From Methanolobus sp. UBA32 (GTDB lineage: Archaea > Halobacteriota > Methanosarcinia > Methanosarcinales > Methanosarcinaceae), in NCBI GenBank assembly GCA_002507205.1, contig DAZF01000055.1, positions 1-49,477 of the forward strand: a DNA stretch of 49,477 nt, given 5' to 3'. The position numbers were made by a program, and so were the translations under genes. The first letter of the stretch is position 1, and every line of letters begins with the position of its first letter. Below, one piece after another: positions 26,472 through 35,742 of the stretch. Below the pieces are notes generated by a model. That model was not told where the DNA came from and ran no database searches. It saw only the letters and a program-made list of their open reading frames with translations.

Positions 26472-26816
26472 TTATAATTTCATGCGCTTCAGTTCATTTA
26501 TGGTCCCACTAAGAACCTTCTGCTGCATTTTCATTTGCCTTATCTGACTTTTTATCAGGCGTTTTTTTGCTTTTTTGCTTTTGTTCTCAGAAAGGGAACC
26601 TTTTAGTGCCTTTAGCTTTGAATGGACCTTGAATTTCACTATTTCCCTGTCCTTAAGGATTGCTTTAACCGGACAGATCTTTATGCATTTACCGCAGTTG
26701 ATGCATTTTTCATTTAAAATAAGAGCTTTTCCTTTTACCATATCAATTGCATCCACAGGACACTTTTTTACACATTTCCTGCACGAAACACATTCCTTTT
26801 TATTGACCCATGGCAT
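26472..26816 (-). CDS. Two-cluster ferredoxin with long basic tail
   Basis: A 114-residue protein. Residues 1-52 are a 2[4Fe-4S] ferredoxin with Cys9, 12, 15, 19 and Cys38, 41, 44, 48. The other half (about 60-114) is a Lys/Arg-rich, helical tail with no known domain. The ATG at 26816 follows the ribosome site aaggagtg; a GTG inside that site is not the start. It is the first gene of the string ferredoxin-CHAD-ppk1-ppx and is 27 nt from the CHAD start. The redox partner is unknown. The basic tail could bind polyphosphate or nucleic acid, which is inference from charge alone. Confidence 0.82.
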   Translation of the reverse strand: MPWVNKKECVSCRKCVKKCPVDAIDMVKGKALILNEKCINCGKCIKICPVKAILKDREIVKFKVHSKLKALKGSLSENKSKKAKKRLIKSQIRQMKMQQKVLSGTINELKRMKL

Positions 26817-26952
26817 ATTATCCACTCCTTATTGCTAATGTGTCAAGCAGGTATAAAAGTATATACAGTGAAGGGAATATACTATACACTACTGTCATGT
26901 GAACACTTGTGCTGACCTGATCCAATATTCATTTGCTCAAAGAGAGATTGCT

Positions 26953-28248
26953 ATGATCCAGTCCATCCAGTGGGGTATCGACCCTTTATCATTCGTTTTT
27001 CTGCAGAAGATAATACTTTCACTGATGATAGGGATACTTATCGGTATTGAGAGGGAGCACTGGCGTGCAGATAAAAAGATATTCGCAGGGGTCAGGACCT
27101 TTGCCATTACCTGTGTAACAGGAACTCTTGCCACAATACTTGTTGATTATATCGGCGTATGGATACTTGTTGTAACAACTCTGCTTGCAGTTTTTTCTTC
27201 AGCCGCCCTCATATATGTCGTCAACATACTAAAAGGAAAATCAGGACTTACAACTTCAATTGCACTCTTCTGCACATACCTTTTAGGAATAGTCGTTGCC
27301 CAGGGACTATATCTGGTAGCAATAGTTACAGCCCTCATACTGACTTTCATCCTTATAGAGAAGAAACCTCTGCATTCATTTGCAGAGCATCTCTCGGAAA
27401 GTGACATAAATAGCGCTATTAAATTCCTGGCAGTTGCCTTTGTACTTTACCCGATTATGCCGGAAGAACCCATCTATGGAATTCTAAGGCTCAAATCAGC
27501 TATACTTATAGTAGTACTGGTCTCATTCATTAGTTTTGTAAGTTACATTTCCCTGAAAAAGATGGGACCAAAGGGTGGCATTCCATATTCCGGTCTTTTT
27601 GGAGGGTTCATTAGTAGTGAAGCCACCGTAGCTGCACTTTCCGGATTATCAAAGAAAAGACCTATACTCAAGGATTCCATTCACATCGGTTCAATGCTTG
27701 CGGTAGTATCAATGATCATAAGTAACACTATTATAGCACTGATTGCAGATCCCACCGCAAAGACAGCCTCACTAATGGCTCCACCTTTCCTGGTAATGGG
27801 AATCATTGCTATTACCGTTGTAGCACTAAAATGGAAGAATACATTGAACCTGGAAGAGAGCATTGACATAGGTTCACCGTTCGCACTCGGTCCGGCATTC
27901 AAATTCGGAGCTGTATTCACAATACTCCTTGTAATCGCTAACTTCGCTAACGAGTATGGAGGAACAGGAGGAGCTTATGTGACAGCACTCGGAGGAATAG
28001 TCAGCAGTTCTGCTGTCACGGCTTCTGTGGCTGCACTGGCATTCTCAGGAAACCTTTCTACCCAGACCGCTGCTGAAACTGCCATCCTTGCAGGACTTAT
28101 CAGCACCCTCAGCAAAACATTCTACATAAAGATCACCGGCTCACCTGAGCTATTCAAAACATCCTTTTTATCGTTCATCGCAATCGTAGTAGCCGGATCA
28201 ATTGCACTGATCATCTGGAGCTTCTACATGCCCTTATATCTGGGTTGA
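26953..28248 (+). CDS. MgtC/SapB-DUF4010 family membrane protein
   Basis: A membrane protein of about 431 residues with some eleven or twelve hydrophobic helices. The N-terminal MgtC/SapB part shows LMIGILIGIERE..., GVRTFAITCVTGTL and KGKSGLTTSIALFCTYLLGIV. The DUF4010-type C-terminal half shows GGFISSEATVAALSGLSKK and GGIVSSSAVTASVAAL. MgtC proteins affect magnesium and phosphate homeostasis; the DUF4010 fusion form has no proven role. It is divergent from the ferredoxin-CHAD-ppk1-ppx string and 58 nt before the PPK2 gene, so ion or phosphate balance in polyphosphate turnover is an attractive guess. The ATG at 26953 is preferred over a GTG at 26899 that would add 18 polar residues. Confidence 0.82.
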   Translation: MIQSIQWGIDPLSFVFLQKIILSLMIGILIGIEREHWRADKKIFAGVRTFAITCVTGTLATILVDYIGVWILVVTTLLAVFSSAALIYVVNILKGKSGLTTSIALFCTYLLGIVVAQGLYLVAIVTALILTFILIEKKPLHSFAEHLSESDINSAIKFLAVAFVLYPIMPEEPIYGILRLKSAILIVVLVSFISFVSYISLKKMGPKGGIPYSGLFGGFISSEATVAALSGLSKKRPILKDSIHIGSMLAVVSMIISNTIIALIADPTAKTASLMAPPFLVMGIIAITVVALKWKNTLNLEESIDIGSPFALGPAFKFGAVFTILLVIANFANEYGGTGGAYVTALGGIVSSSAVTASVAALAFSGNLSTQTAAETAILAGLISTLSKTFYIKITGSPELFKTSFLSFIAIVVAGSIALIIWSFYMPLYLG

Positions 28249-28306
28249 CCTGGTAACTTTGATAAAATGACACCAAACGCCCCGTAATTATGCATGGTGA
28301 TAATAA

Positions 28307-29809
28307 ATGCTTGAAAATGTAGACCTTACAAAAAGTATCAGTAAAGAAGAATATGACAACCTGATAGAGGATCTTACCATACAGATAGGGGATCTGCAGA
28401 GAAAAGCATGGAAAATGGATATACCCGTGGTCATAGTATTTGAGGGGTGGCATGCGTCCGGTATGACCGAGATAATAAACAGATTCCTTTTGACCCTCAA
28501 TCCAATGGGATTTGACCTTTATACAACCGGAAAACCCTGTTACCAGGAAGAACAAAAACCACTGATATGGCGTTTCTGGACAAAGATACCACAAAAGGGA
28601 AGTATCGCTATCTTTGACAGGAGCTGGTATCGCAGGGCAATACTTGAACACAATGGGAAAGGCAAAGTTGATAAAAATATGTCGAAATGTCTTAACGGAT
28701 TGACATATTTCGAGAGACAGCTTACAGACGCAGGATACCTGCTCATAAAATTCTTCCTTCACATCAGTAAAGAAGAGCAGGAAAAGAGATATCGCAACCT
28801 GAAAAAAGAGGGGATACCACTTTTCATTGCGGAGGAAGAAGAACAGGAGTATCTCAACGACTATAACAAATACCTTCCATTGATAGAAGGCATCCTGGAA
28901 AAGACTGACAGGGCCTCTGCTCCCTGGACGATTGTAGAATCAGAGGACAGGAACTTTGCCACGGTAAAAGTGCTGGCTAAAGTTATAGAGTCGATGAAGA
29001 ACAAGATGCAGGATGTTGAGAACGATATCAAAACTACTCAAAATAATCATGTTGAGAACTGCATAATCCCCAACATAGATTCATCGATACTTGAAAAGGT
29101 CGACTTGAATAAGAGCCTGACCTATAAAGAATACAAAAAAGAGAAGAAGATCTGCCAGAAAAAAATAGAAGAACTCCAGTATGAACTTTTCAAGAACCGT
29201 ATCCCACTTATAGTTGTATTTGAAGGATGGGATGCTTCCGGAAAAGGCGGAGGGATCAGAAGGCTTGCACAGAAACTGAACCCCCGGCTCTATCGTGTGA
29301 TACCTGTTGGAGTGCCTTCAATGAATGAACTTGCACGTCACTACCTGTGGAGATTCTACAACGAAATACCAGAAGCCGGTCATATCGGCATATATGACAG
29401 GAGCTGGTATGGAAGAGTGCTTGTGGAAAGAGTTGAAGACCTCTGCAATGAACATGAATGGAAACGTGCTTACAGGGAAATTAATGAATTTGAGGAAATA
29501 CTGTCCAATTACGGTACGATTATTATCAAATTCTGGATGCATATGGATAAGCAAGAACAACTCAAAAGGTTCAAGCAACGTGAAAACACATCATATAAAC
29601 AGTGGAAGATCACTCCCGATGACTGGCGCAACCGTGAGAAATGGAACTTATACCTGTCTGCTGCAGATGAGATGCTGCAGAAGACAAGCACTTCCTGGGC
29701 ACCCTGGACCATTGTTGAATCAAATGACAAGTATTACGCAAGGATAAAGATATTCCATACAGTCATTGAGCGTATAGAAGAGGAACTAAAACAGAGAGGA
29801 ATTCAATAG
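28307..29809 (+). CDS. pap: Two-domain PPK2, probable polyphosphate:AMP phosphotransferase
   Basis: A 500-residue protein made of two PPK2 domains in tandem, the class II layout known for polyphosphate:AMP phosphotransferase, which makes ADP from AMP. The C-terminal domain has an intact P-loop GWDASGKG (about residues 307-314) and the lid/Walker B phrase YDRSWYGRVLVERV. The N-terminal domain has the degenerate P-loop GWHASGMT (47-54) with Met in place of the catalytic Lys, and FDRSWYRR (103-110). A degenerate first domain is usual for this class. The start has ggtgat 5 bases upstream. Its last 7 bases overlap the end of the CYTH-HD gene on the other strand. Exact nucleotide preference cannot be read from sequence. 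Confidence 0.88.
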   Translation: MLENVDLTKSISKEEYDNLIEDLTIQIGDLQRKAWKMDIPVVIVFEGWHASGMTEIINRFLLTLNPMGFDLYTTGKPCYQEEQKPLIWRFWTKIPQKGSIAIFDRSWYRRAILEHNGKGKVDKNMSKCLNGLTYFERQLTDAGYLLIKFFLHISKEEQEKRYRNLKKEGIPLFIAEEEEQEYLNDYNKYLPLIEGILEKTDRASAPWTIVESEDRNFATVKVLAKVIESMKNKMQDVENDIKTTQNNHVENCIIPNIDSSILEKVDLNKSLTYKEYKKEKKICQKKIEELQYELFKNRIPLIVVFEGWDASGKGGGIRRLAQKLNPRLYRVIPVGVPSMNELARHYLWRFYNEIPEAGHIGIYDRSWYGRVLVERVEDLCNEHEWKRAYREINEFEEILSNYGTIIIKFWMHMDKQEQLKRFKQRENTSYKQWKITPDDWRNREKWNLYLSAADEMLQKTSTSWAPWTIVESNDKYYARIKIFHTVIERIEEELKQRGIQ

Positions 29810-31056
29810 TCCTCCCTGAAATAAACATCCTTTTCAAAGAGCAAACGCCACAGGTCGGCTTTTGTGTCTGCCCTGTCAGCGTCTATATCTGCTCCCGGAC
29901 CCTTGACTTTTATGACTATATCTTCTTTCTCAAGATCAATATCAACTATCTTACTATCCATTCTGCTGTAATCCAGAGCATCTGCAAGTCTTAGAATCGC
30001 GGACATTTTGAGTATGTGATCCTGCATTTGCAAGGGAAGCCGGGAGAAGTTCTTGTTCTGTGAGAGTTTTTGAAGCTTCTTTTTATCAATCCTCTTCTTG
30101 TGGAGGAAGGTCATCCACGGCAGAAAGAGACAGAGAGGATAAGGGAGGTCCTCAGGACATGTTGAAAGGAGGATGTCCCTTCCGACCTTATGGTGGGTAC
30201 TGACATCAGTCATAACTCCGATATCATGGACAAGGGCTCCAAACCTTAAAGTCTGGCGGAGATTCTCATCCAGTGCATGAATAGGTTTTAGGACATCGAA
30301 GAGCATCAGAGAATTCTCAGCAACCTTACGGGCATGTTCCTTTTCGATACTGTATTCCTCAAACATATCCCTGATAGGCGAGAATGTTATCTGTACATCA
30401 TCAGGAGTGAGTCCATAATCAAGGCTTTTAGCATCTTGTTGAATGTTCTCCATATAGAGTTCAAGTCCATTGTCAAATTTGGAACTGGTACCCACAACCA
30501 GACCCACCTCATCCCTGAAGAATGCAGCTATCTGATGTAGTTCATCCTCGGTGCCATCACCCATGAGTTCTACTTCCAGCTCAAGATAGCTTTTTTTATT
30601 GTTCTCGCAAATGATGATAACATCATCAAAACTCAATTCGGCTACATGCCGTTCTCTGTTGTAGACCTGAAGGTCTGTTCTTTTGTGTTCTACAAGAAAC
30701 AATGGGAAGAGATTACCCGAGCCTGTCATCTTTAATACCCGGTTCTTAAGGTCACAATCGTTCCATTCTTTCACAGGAAGTTTCTCTGAAAGAGTGAATT
30801 CGGTTTCTTCCCTCATATGAATAAGAGAACTTGCACTTTTCAGTGACTTTAGAGTATAGACTACCTTGTCTTTTTTATCTCTGCACCTGAATGAGAAACC
30901 TGAAGCATATATTGCCATGTCCAGTGTATCAAGATAAGTGTCGCTGAATTCTTTCAGCACAGGGTCAGAAACACTAAACTCACTTACCGAATCTATATTC
31001 ATGAGCTTATCGAATACATCACGCCCTGATACGAGGAACTTTGCTTCAATTTCCAT
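29803..31056 (-). CDS. CYTH triphosphate-tunnel domain fused to an HD domain
   Basis: A 417-residue protein. Residues 1-205 form a CYTH domain: the opening EIEAKF carries the ExExK signature, and LELEVELM closes the tunnel. CYTH enzymes hydrolyse or bind triphosphates, including tripolyphosphate. Residues 225-417 form an HD domain like the one at the C-terminus of long Ppx/GppA proteins: EHARKVAENSLMLFD (His241), GALVHDIGV (His277-Asp278), HHKVGRDIL (His288-His289), ILRLADALDYSR. The fusion fits the local polyphosphate theme and may supply the HD part missing from the short Ppx. The substrate is unknown. A GNAT gene lies 23 nt upstream. Confidence 0.82.
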   Translation of the reverse strand: MEIEAKFLVSGRDVFDKLMNIDSVSEFSVSDPVLKEFSDTYLDTLDMAIYASGFSFRCRDKKDKVVYTLKSLKSASSLIHMREETEFTLSEKLPVKEWNDCDLKNRVLKMTGSGNLFPLFLVEHKRTDLQVYNRERHVAELSFDDVIIICENNKKSYLELEVELMGDGTEDELHQIAAFFRDEVGLVVGTSSKFDNGLELYMENIQQDAKSLDYGLTPDDVQITFSPIRDMFEEYSIEKEHARKVAENSLMLFDVLKPIHALDENLRQTLRFGALVHDIGVMTDVSTHHKVGRDILLSTCPEDLPYPLCLFLPWMTFLHKKRIDKKKLQKLSQNKNFSRLPLQMQDHILKMSAILRLADALDYSRMDSKIVDIDLEKEDIVIKVKGPGADIDADRADTKADLWRLLFEKDVYFREDY

Positions 31057-31079
31057 AAAGAAGCATATGACGTCTTAAG

Positions 31080-31421
31080 TTAAAAATCTTCTATTCGGGA
31101 ACAATGGCCTTTTTTGTGGAAAACATAGGAACCATCGCCACTGTTTGAAAAGCCCATTTTTTCCCAGAATCCAACTGCTGCTGGCCTTACCCTGTCTGCA
31201 ATGATAGTATTGAAATGTTCTTTGAAAACCTCTATTGTTTTACTGCCATAGTTCTTTCCCTCAAATTCCGGAAAAATGATTATGGAATAGATGGTCAGAA
31301 CATTATCATTTACCCTGCCCCGGGCCTTTCCAACTCTTTGGCCATTGCGATCGATATTCAACCATCTGTAATCAGAACTTTGCGTAGCCGGAAGCAGAGT
31401 AAATGATAGTTCATGTGGCAT
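31080..31421 (-). CDS. GNAT-family acetyltransferase
   Basis: A 113-residue protein, short for the family. The acetyl-CoA region reads IYSIIIFPEFEGKNYGSKTIEVFKEHF, and the final PAAVGFWEKMGFSNSGDGSYVF matches the usual FYEKxGF end of GNAT enzymes. The substrate cannot be inferred. It sits in a same-strand row, 30 nt after the CheR-like gene and 23 nt before the CYTH-HD gene, so co-transcription with either is possible. Confidence 0.72.
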   Translation of the reverse strand: MPHELSFTLLPATQSSDYRWLNIDRNGQRVGKARGRVNDNVLTIYSIIIFPEFEGKNYGSKTIEVFKEHFNTIIADRVRPAAVGFWEKMGFSNSGDGSYVFHKKGHCSRIEDF

Positions 31422-31451
31422 CTCAAAGACATCCGCTTAAATTATTTAATA

Positions 31452-32057
31452 TCAGTCAACTTTCCGGTATAGCTGCGCGTTTGCAACAACCGGTTCAAAG
31501 TGTTTCTGCATTTCCTGAGGTATTTTCTGGGTTTGCTCAGTTGCAAAATAACCTCCCTCCAGGGAATCATAGAACATTTTAAGGACTTCTATCCTTTCTT
31601 CTTCCTTAAAATGCAAAAGCACATTCTTGCACAAGATCAGGTTCAGACCTGTCCTGATAGGTTTCATATCTAAAAGATCATTTTTTGTGAAGTCAACACT
31701 TCTCCTAATTTCATCGGAAATCCGGAAGTGTTCGGGTTCATCTGATGGGGAGAAATATTTACTGAATATAGCCTCCGGTATTCTCTGAACCATTTCTCTG
31801 GGGTATATACCTTTTTTAATTATATCTCCAAACAGGTTGCTGCTATCTATGTCAGTTGCATGTATTTTCACATTCCTGAATGTCATGCCCATGTTCTCCC
31901 TCAATACAATTGCCAGCGAATAAGGTTCCGGACCCATGGCACAGCCTGCATCCCAGATATGGATGTAGCGTCGGCTTCGAAGTTCAGGAATTACATAATC
32001 CCTGATCATTTCCAATGTTTGCATATCCCTGAAAAAATAAGTGAAAGCTATTGTCAT
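31452..32057 (-). CDS. CheR-type methyltransferase lacking the N-terminal domain
   Basis: A 201-residue SAM-dependent methyltransferase matching the catalytic part of CheR, which methylates glutamates of chemoreceptors. The opening TYFFRD and the SAM site IHIWDAGCAMGPEPYSLAI are clear, as are HATDIDSSNL and NLILCKNVLLHF. The normal N-terminal helical domain of about 70 residues, which helps receptor recognition, is absent. The ATG is preceded by aaaaggagagg, so the short form is genuine rather than a wrong start. It sits downstream of cheW and a chemoreceptor gene, whose product is its likely target. No CheB is in view. Confidence 0.83.
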   Translation of the reverse strand: MTIAFTYFFRDMQTLEMIRDYVIPELRSRRYIHIWDAGCAMGPEPYSLAIVLRENMGMTFRNVKIHATDIDSSNLFGDIIKKGIYPREMVQRIPEAIFSKYFSPSDEPEHFRISDEIRRSVDFTKNDLLDMKPIRTGLNLILCKNVLLHFKEEERIEVLKMFYDSLEGGYFATEQTQKIPQEMQKHFEPVVANAQLYRKVD

Positions 32058-32169
32058 CCTCTCCTTTTATCACATAAATATAGTACATTAATTATATTTA
32101 TATTTGCCTGGATAAAATTAGGGACTTGTTGTGCAAAAATAAGCAGATGACAAAAAAGGAACTAAATTA

Positions 32170-32232
32170 AAAAAAGTAAATGTAAAAGGAAAAAGAAGAG
32201 AAAATAATTAGAGTTGCCTGAATATCAGGCAA
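32170..32232 (-). terminator. cheW terminator overlapping the stop codon
   Basis: The sequence ttgcctgaatatcaggcaa (32214-32232) forms an 8-bp stem with loop ata and contains the cheW stop codon. On the minus strand it is followed by a pyrimidine-rich run (T and C, 32213 down to about 32170). It should end the receptor-cheW message before the CheR-like gene. Confidence 0.65.
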
Positions 32233-32716
32233 GACTTGCGATATCTTCAACTTCTTTTTTGTTCAATACCCTTGCAAGATCAAGAAGTATCAGAAGGCGG
32301 TTATCCATTTTACCGACACCTGTAATATATTCCTTACTTACACTTGATGTTACAAGTTCGGGAGCCGGATCAATATTTGAAGCCGGGATCCTCAATACCT
32401 CATTCACGGAGTCAACGATCATACCCACAACATTGTTGCCAATCTCAACAACAATTATGCGTGAGTGCTCATCCACTTCCTTTGATCGAAGATTAAAGCG
32501 CTTATCAAGATTGATAACTACAATAATTTTCCCACGCAGGTTGATGACACCTTCTACATATTCGGGAGATTGTGGGATCTTTGTGATCTCAGGCATCCGT
32601 ATGATCTCCTGGACCTTCATGATCTCTACTCCGAATTCTTCACCACCTAACTGGAAAACTACCATTTGCAATAATTCACCGACGGAAGTTGTCCCGGATT
32701 TTAAATCATCTGCCAT
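32225..32716 (-). CDS. cheW: CheW chemotaxis adaptor
   Basis: A 163-residue adaptor that couples chemoreceptors to CheA. The CheW core is complete: VVFQLGGEEFGVEIMKVQEIIRM, the glycine-rich VEGVINLRGKIIVVINL, DSVNEVLRI and YITGVGKMDNRLLILLDL. It starts 17 nt after the receptor gene ends, with aggtgtgat as ribosome site, so the two are an operon. CheA and CheY are not in the window. Confidence 0.93.
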   Translation of the reverse strand: MADDLKSGTTSVGELLQMVVFQLGGEEFGVEIMKVQEIIRMPEITKIPQSPEYVEGVINLRGKIIVVINLDKRFNLRSKEVDEHSRIIVVEIGNNVVGMIVDSVNEVLRIPASNIDPAPELVTSSVSKEYITGVGKMDNRLLILLDLARVLNKKEVEDIASLA

Positions 32717-32733
32717 ATATTATATCACACCTA

Positions 32734-35541
32734 TTAAACAAGAGCATGCTCTTTCTTTCCGATTTCCGGACCTTTTCGTGGACTGTTATCCTGCCCTGTC
32801 GACTTATCCAGTATGAACTTATCAACAACTGCTTTCATCTCACCCGCAAGGCTTGAGAGATCTTCTGCTGACCTTGAAAGTTCCTGCATTGTAGCACTCT
32901 GTTCCTGAACTGCTGCGGATGCTTCTTCTGTTCCTGCTGCGGATTCTTCTGATATTGCACTGACCTCTTCAATGGAAGAAGTGACCTCTTCAATGGAAGC
33001 AGACTGTTCCTGTGCAGCAGCTGCAATGTCCTGAACCATACTTGCTATCTGGTTACCTGCAGCAACTACATTTTCAATGACATTAGCTACTTCATTAATG
33101 GCAGATGCACCAGTCTCAACCTCTTCAGAACCCTGCTGCATAGATGTAACAGCGTTGTGAGTACCTTCCTGGATCTCACCAATGAGTGTTGATATCTGCT
33201 TAGCTGCATTACCTGAATCTTCAGCAAGTTTCCTAACCTCGTCTGCTACAACAGCGAATCCACGACCATGCTCACCAGCACGTGCTGCTTCAATGGCTGC
33301 ATTGAGTGCAAGGAGATTGGTCTGATCTGCAATGTTAGTGATCAGATTGACAATCTCACCAATTTGTTTGGACTTGCCATCAAGTTCCATTATGACACCG
33401 GAAGACTCTGAAGTTGCAGTCCTGATGGAATTCATCTTGACAAGGAGATCCTTGGCAATTACACCAAGACTATTGATCAGTTCATTGGAATCCTTTGCAT
33501 TTTCTGCTGCCTTTTGTGAATTTGTGGCAACTTCCTGTACAGTCAGGGTCATGTCCACCATTGCACGTGACACTTCCTCTGTCTTTGAGGCCTGGCTCTG
33601 GGCTCCTCTAGAAATTTCTGACACTGTATCGGCTACCTGATAGGATGAAGAGGACATCTGCTCAACAGAAGCCGACATCTCCTCGGCTGTTGATGCAACA
33701 TTCCTTGAACTATCATATACCATTGAAACAACATCATTCAATGATAGTCTTGTGTTCTCAACACCATCTGTCAGTACCTTGAAATCTCCAACACCGTGGA
33801 CAGAGACTGCCCTGCTGAGGTTGTTATTTGAGATTTCCCCCAGCACACTAGAGGAATCTGCAATTATTGCCTGCAGGTTTCCACCGAAATCATCGAGTGT
33901 ATCGGAGAATAACTTGAAATCACCCTTTGTTACGAAGTCGAACCTTGCATCCAGGTCACCTTCAGAATACTTATTAACTATACGCATTGCCTCATTAAGT
34001 GGATTCACAAGCGCATCTATAGCCAGGTTGACAGTATTGATAGCGTCGCTGAAACGTCCTTCGTAGAGAGAACCATCTGCCCTGTAGTCAAGGTTTCCGG
34101 CTTCTGCTGCGTTACCAAGTTTTATAAACTCATCTACAATTCCCTCGATGTTGCTCATCATTGAAATGTAACATGGGATCAGTTCATCATTCTCTGAACG
34201 TTTACCGATCTTCTTGAGTCCCTCAAGGGCACTCAGGTCACCAACAGCTATCATCTTGTTCACACCCATCGTGGTCAGGATCCTTTCACGAACACCGTTT
34301 GTAGCGGATGCCACTTCAGCATAGATTCCCTGGTATTCGCCCTCAACCTTTCTTGTGTGGTCGTTGTTTACCATCAACTGCAGAATCTCATTGCTTTCTA
34401 CAAGACCAGCAAGACCATCAATACAACTATTGACATTGTTCTTGAGAATATTGAAGTCACCATTATAGTCATCTGTGATCTTCTCAGGTATTTCTCCCTT
34501 TGCTATCTGGTCAACGTAATCAGCAGTCATATTCAGTGGATCAATAACAGCATCAAAAGCACTATTTACAGTTGTAATGGCTTCATTGAACATACCCTGG
34601 AAAATAGAGGAATTAGCCCTGTAGTGGAGGTCACCACTTTCTGCTGCATGACCAAGGCTGATGAACTCATCTGTCATTCCTTTGACTGTCTCCATGAGTC
34701 CGATAGTATATGGCAAAAGCTTATCATTTTCAGAACGCTTTCCTGCCTGCTTATACCTTGGAAGGTCACTGAAGTCACCTCTGGCCATGAACTCGAATGT
34801 ACGCTGGATGTTCAGCAACCTGTTGCGTACCTCATTCACAGCGTAGGAATTATCTTTGAATATTCCATTATATTCGCCTTCAACACTAGTCTCAAAGTCA
34901 TTTGTAGCCAGTTTGAGAAGAACGTCGGTGCTCTCCTTCAGTGGTTTTGCAATTGAATCAAGAGTATTATTAAGGTTCTCTATGATTGTCCTGAATTCCC
35001 CACCATGGCGTGTCGCATCAGCACGCATGTCCACTCTGCCTTCAGCACCTGCCACTGCGAGACTCTCAGAATCCTCGATAAGTGCATTGATTGCATCGAC
35101 ACAGATATTCAGGTTGTCCTTGAAATCATTATAGCTGCCCTTGAACTCCTTTGTAATCTTAGGAGGAATATCTCCCTTTGAAAGACGATCCACATAGCTG
35201 GATGCTGCCTTGAATGGCCTTATGATGGAATCAAGCATTTCATTGATCCCTAAAGCAAGTTCTTTGAACTCACCTTCAAACTTTTCAGGGTCAGCACGAA
35301 CATCAAGTTTACCTTCAATGGCAGAACTTACAAGAATATTGATCTGCTCTGATAGCTTCTTCTGTTCTTCAACCTCGTTCTTCCACCCCGTAGCCTTGTC
35401 CAGAAAAGCATTCAATGCTTCTGTCATCTCTTTTTCAATCCCACTGCTCTGAAGGCTTAACCTGGAATCAGACTTGCCCTTTTCAATGGAATTCAAAACA
35501 TCAATGACTTCGTTGTATAGTTTGTTGTTTTTCCCTAACAT
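32734..35541 (-). CDS. Soluble chemoreceptor with about twelve HAMP-like repeats
   Basis: A methyl-accepting chemotaxis-type protein of about 935 residues with no transmembrane helix or signal peptide, so it is cytoplasmic. The first two thirds are a chain of about twelve HAMP-like units, each with an 'xGDLxxR....F.G.F..L...N' pattern, for example [57 protein letters not shown] and [19 protein letters not shown]. Two copies of a larger block with GKRSEND and about 230 residues long are visible. The C-terminal third is the signalling hairpin with tip [20 protein letters not shown]. No CheR-docking pentapeptide is seen at the end. The ATG at 35541, with gggtga upstream, is preferred over one nine codons earlier. 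The signal sensed is unknown. Confidence 0.9.
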   Translation of the reverse strand: MLGKNNKLYNEVIDVLNSIEKGKSDSRLSLQSSGIEKEMTEALNAFLDKATGWKNEVEEQKKLSEQINILVSSAIEGKLDVRADPEKFEGEFKELALGINEMLDSIIRPFKAASSYVDRLSKGDIPPKITKEFKGSYNDFKDNLNICVDAINALIEDSESLAVAGAEGRVDMRADATRHGGEFRTIIENLNNTLDSIAKPLKESTDVLLKLATNDFETSVEGEYNGIFKDNSYAVNEVRNRLLNIQRTFEFMARGDFSDLPRYKQAGKRSENDKLLPYTIGLMETVKGMTDEFISLGHAAESGDLHYRANSSIFQGMFNEAITTVNSAFDAVIDPLNMTADYVDQIAKGEIPEKITDDYNGDFNILKNNVNSCIDGLAGLVESNEILQLMVNNDHTRKVEGEYQGIYAEVASATNGVRERILTTMGVNKMIAVGDLSALEGLKKIGKRSENDELIPCYISMMSNIEGIVDEFIKLGNAAEAGNLDYRADGSLYEGRFSDAINTVNLAIDALVNPLNEAMRIVNKYSEGDLDARFDFVTKGDFKLFSDTLDDFGGNLQAIIADSSSVLGEISNNNLSRAVSVHGVGDFKVLTDGVENTRLSLNDVVSMVYDSSRNVASTAEEMSASVEQMSSSSYQVADTVSEISRGAQSQASKTEEVSRAMVDMTLTVQEVATNSQKAAENAKDSNELINSLGVIAKDLLVKMNSIRTATSESSGVIMELDGKSKQIGEIVNLITNIADQTNLLALNAAIEAARAGEHGRGFAVVADEVRKLAEDSGNAAKQISTLIGEIQEGTHNAVTSMQQGSEEVETGASAINEVANVIENVVAAGNQIASMVQDIAAAAQEQSASIEEVTSSIEEVSAISEESAAGTEEASAAVQEQSATMQELSRSAEDLSSLAGEMKAVVDKFILDKSTGQDNSPRKGPEIGKKEHALV

Positions 35542-35742
35542 ATTTTCACCCGATAGCATCAAATTCACTAAAGTGTAAGTTTAACTTTTGCACATATTAT
35601 CGCCAAATTATCCGCGAATATACAATTCTGTATAATTATAATTAGGCTGATTTAAAGATAAACACGATGGTATAAAAAGATATCATTGGAAAATATATTG
35701 ATATAGACATCCAACTGTTTTCAAAAGATAACTAACTAATAA

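Noticed and set aside
34357..34956. 199-codon frame antisense to the chemoreceptor
   Set aside because: It lies wholly inside a repeat-rich, well supported gene; a shadow of the regular codon pattern.
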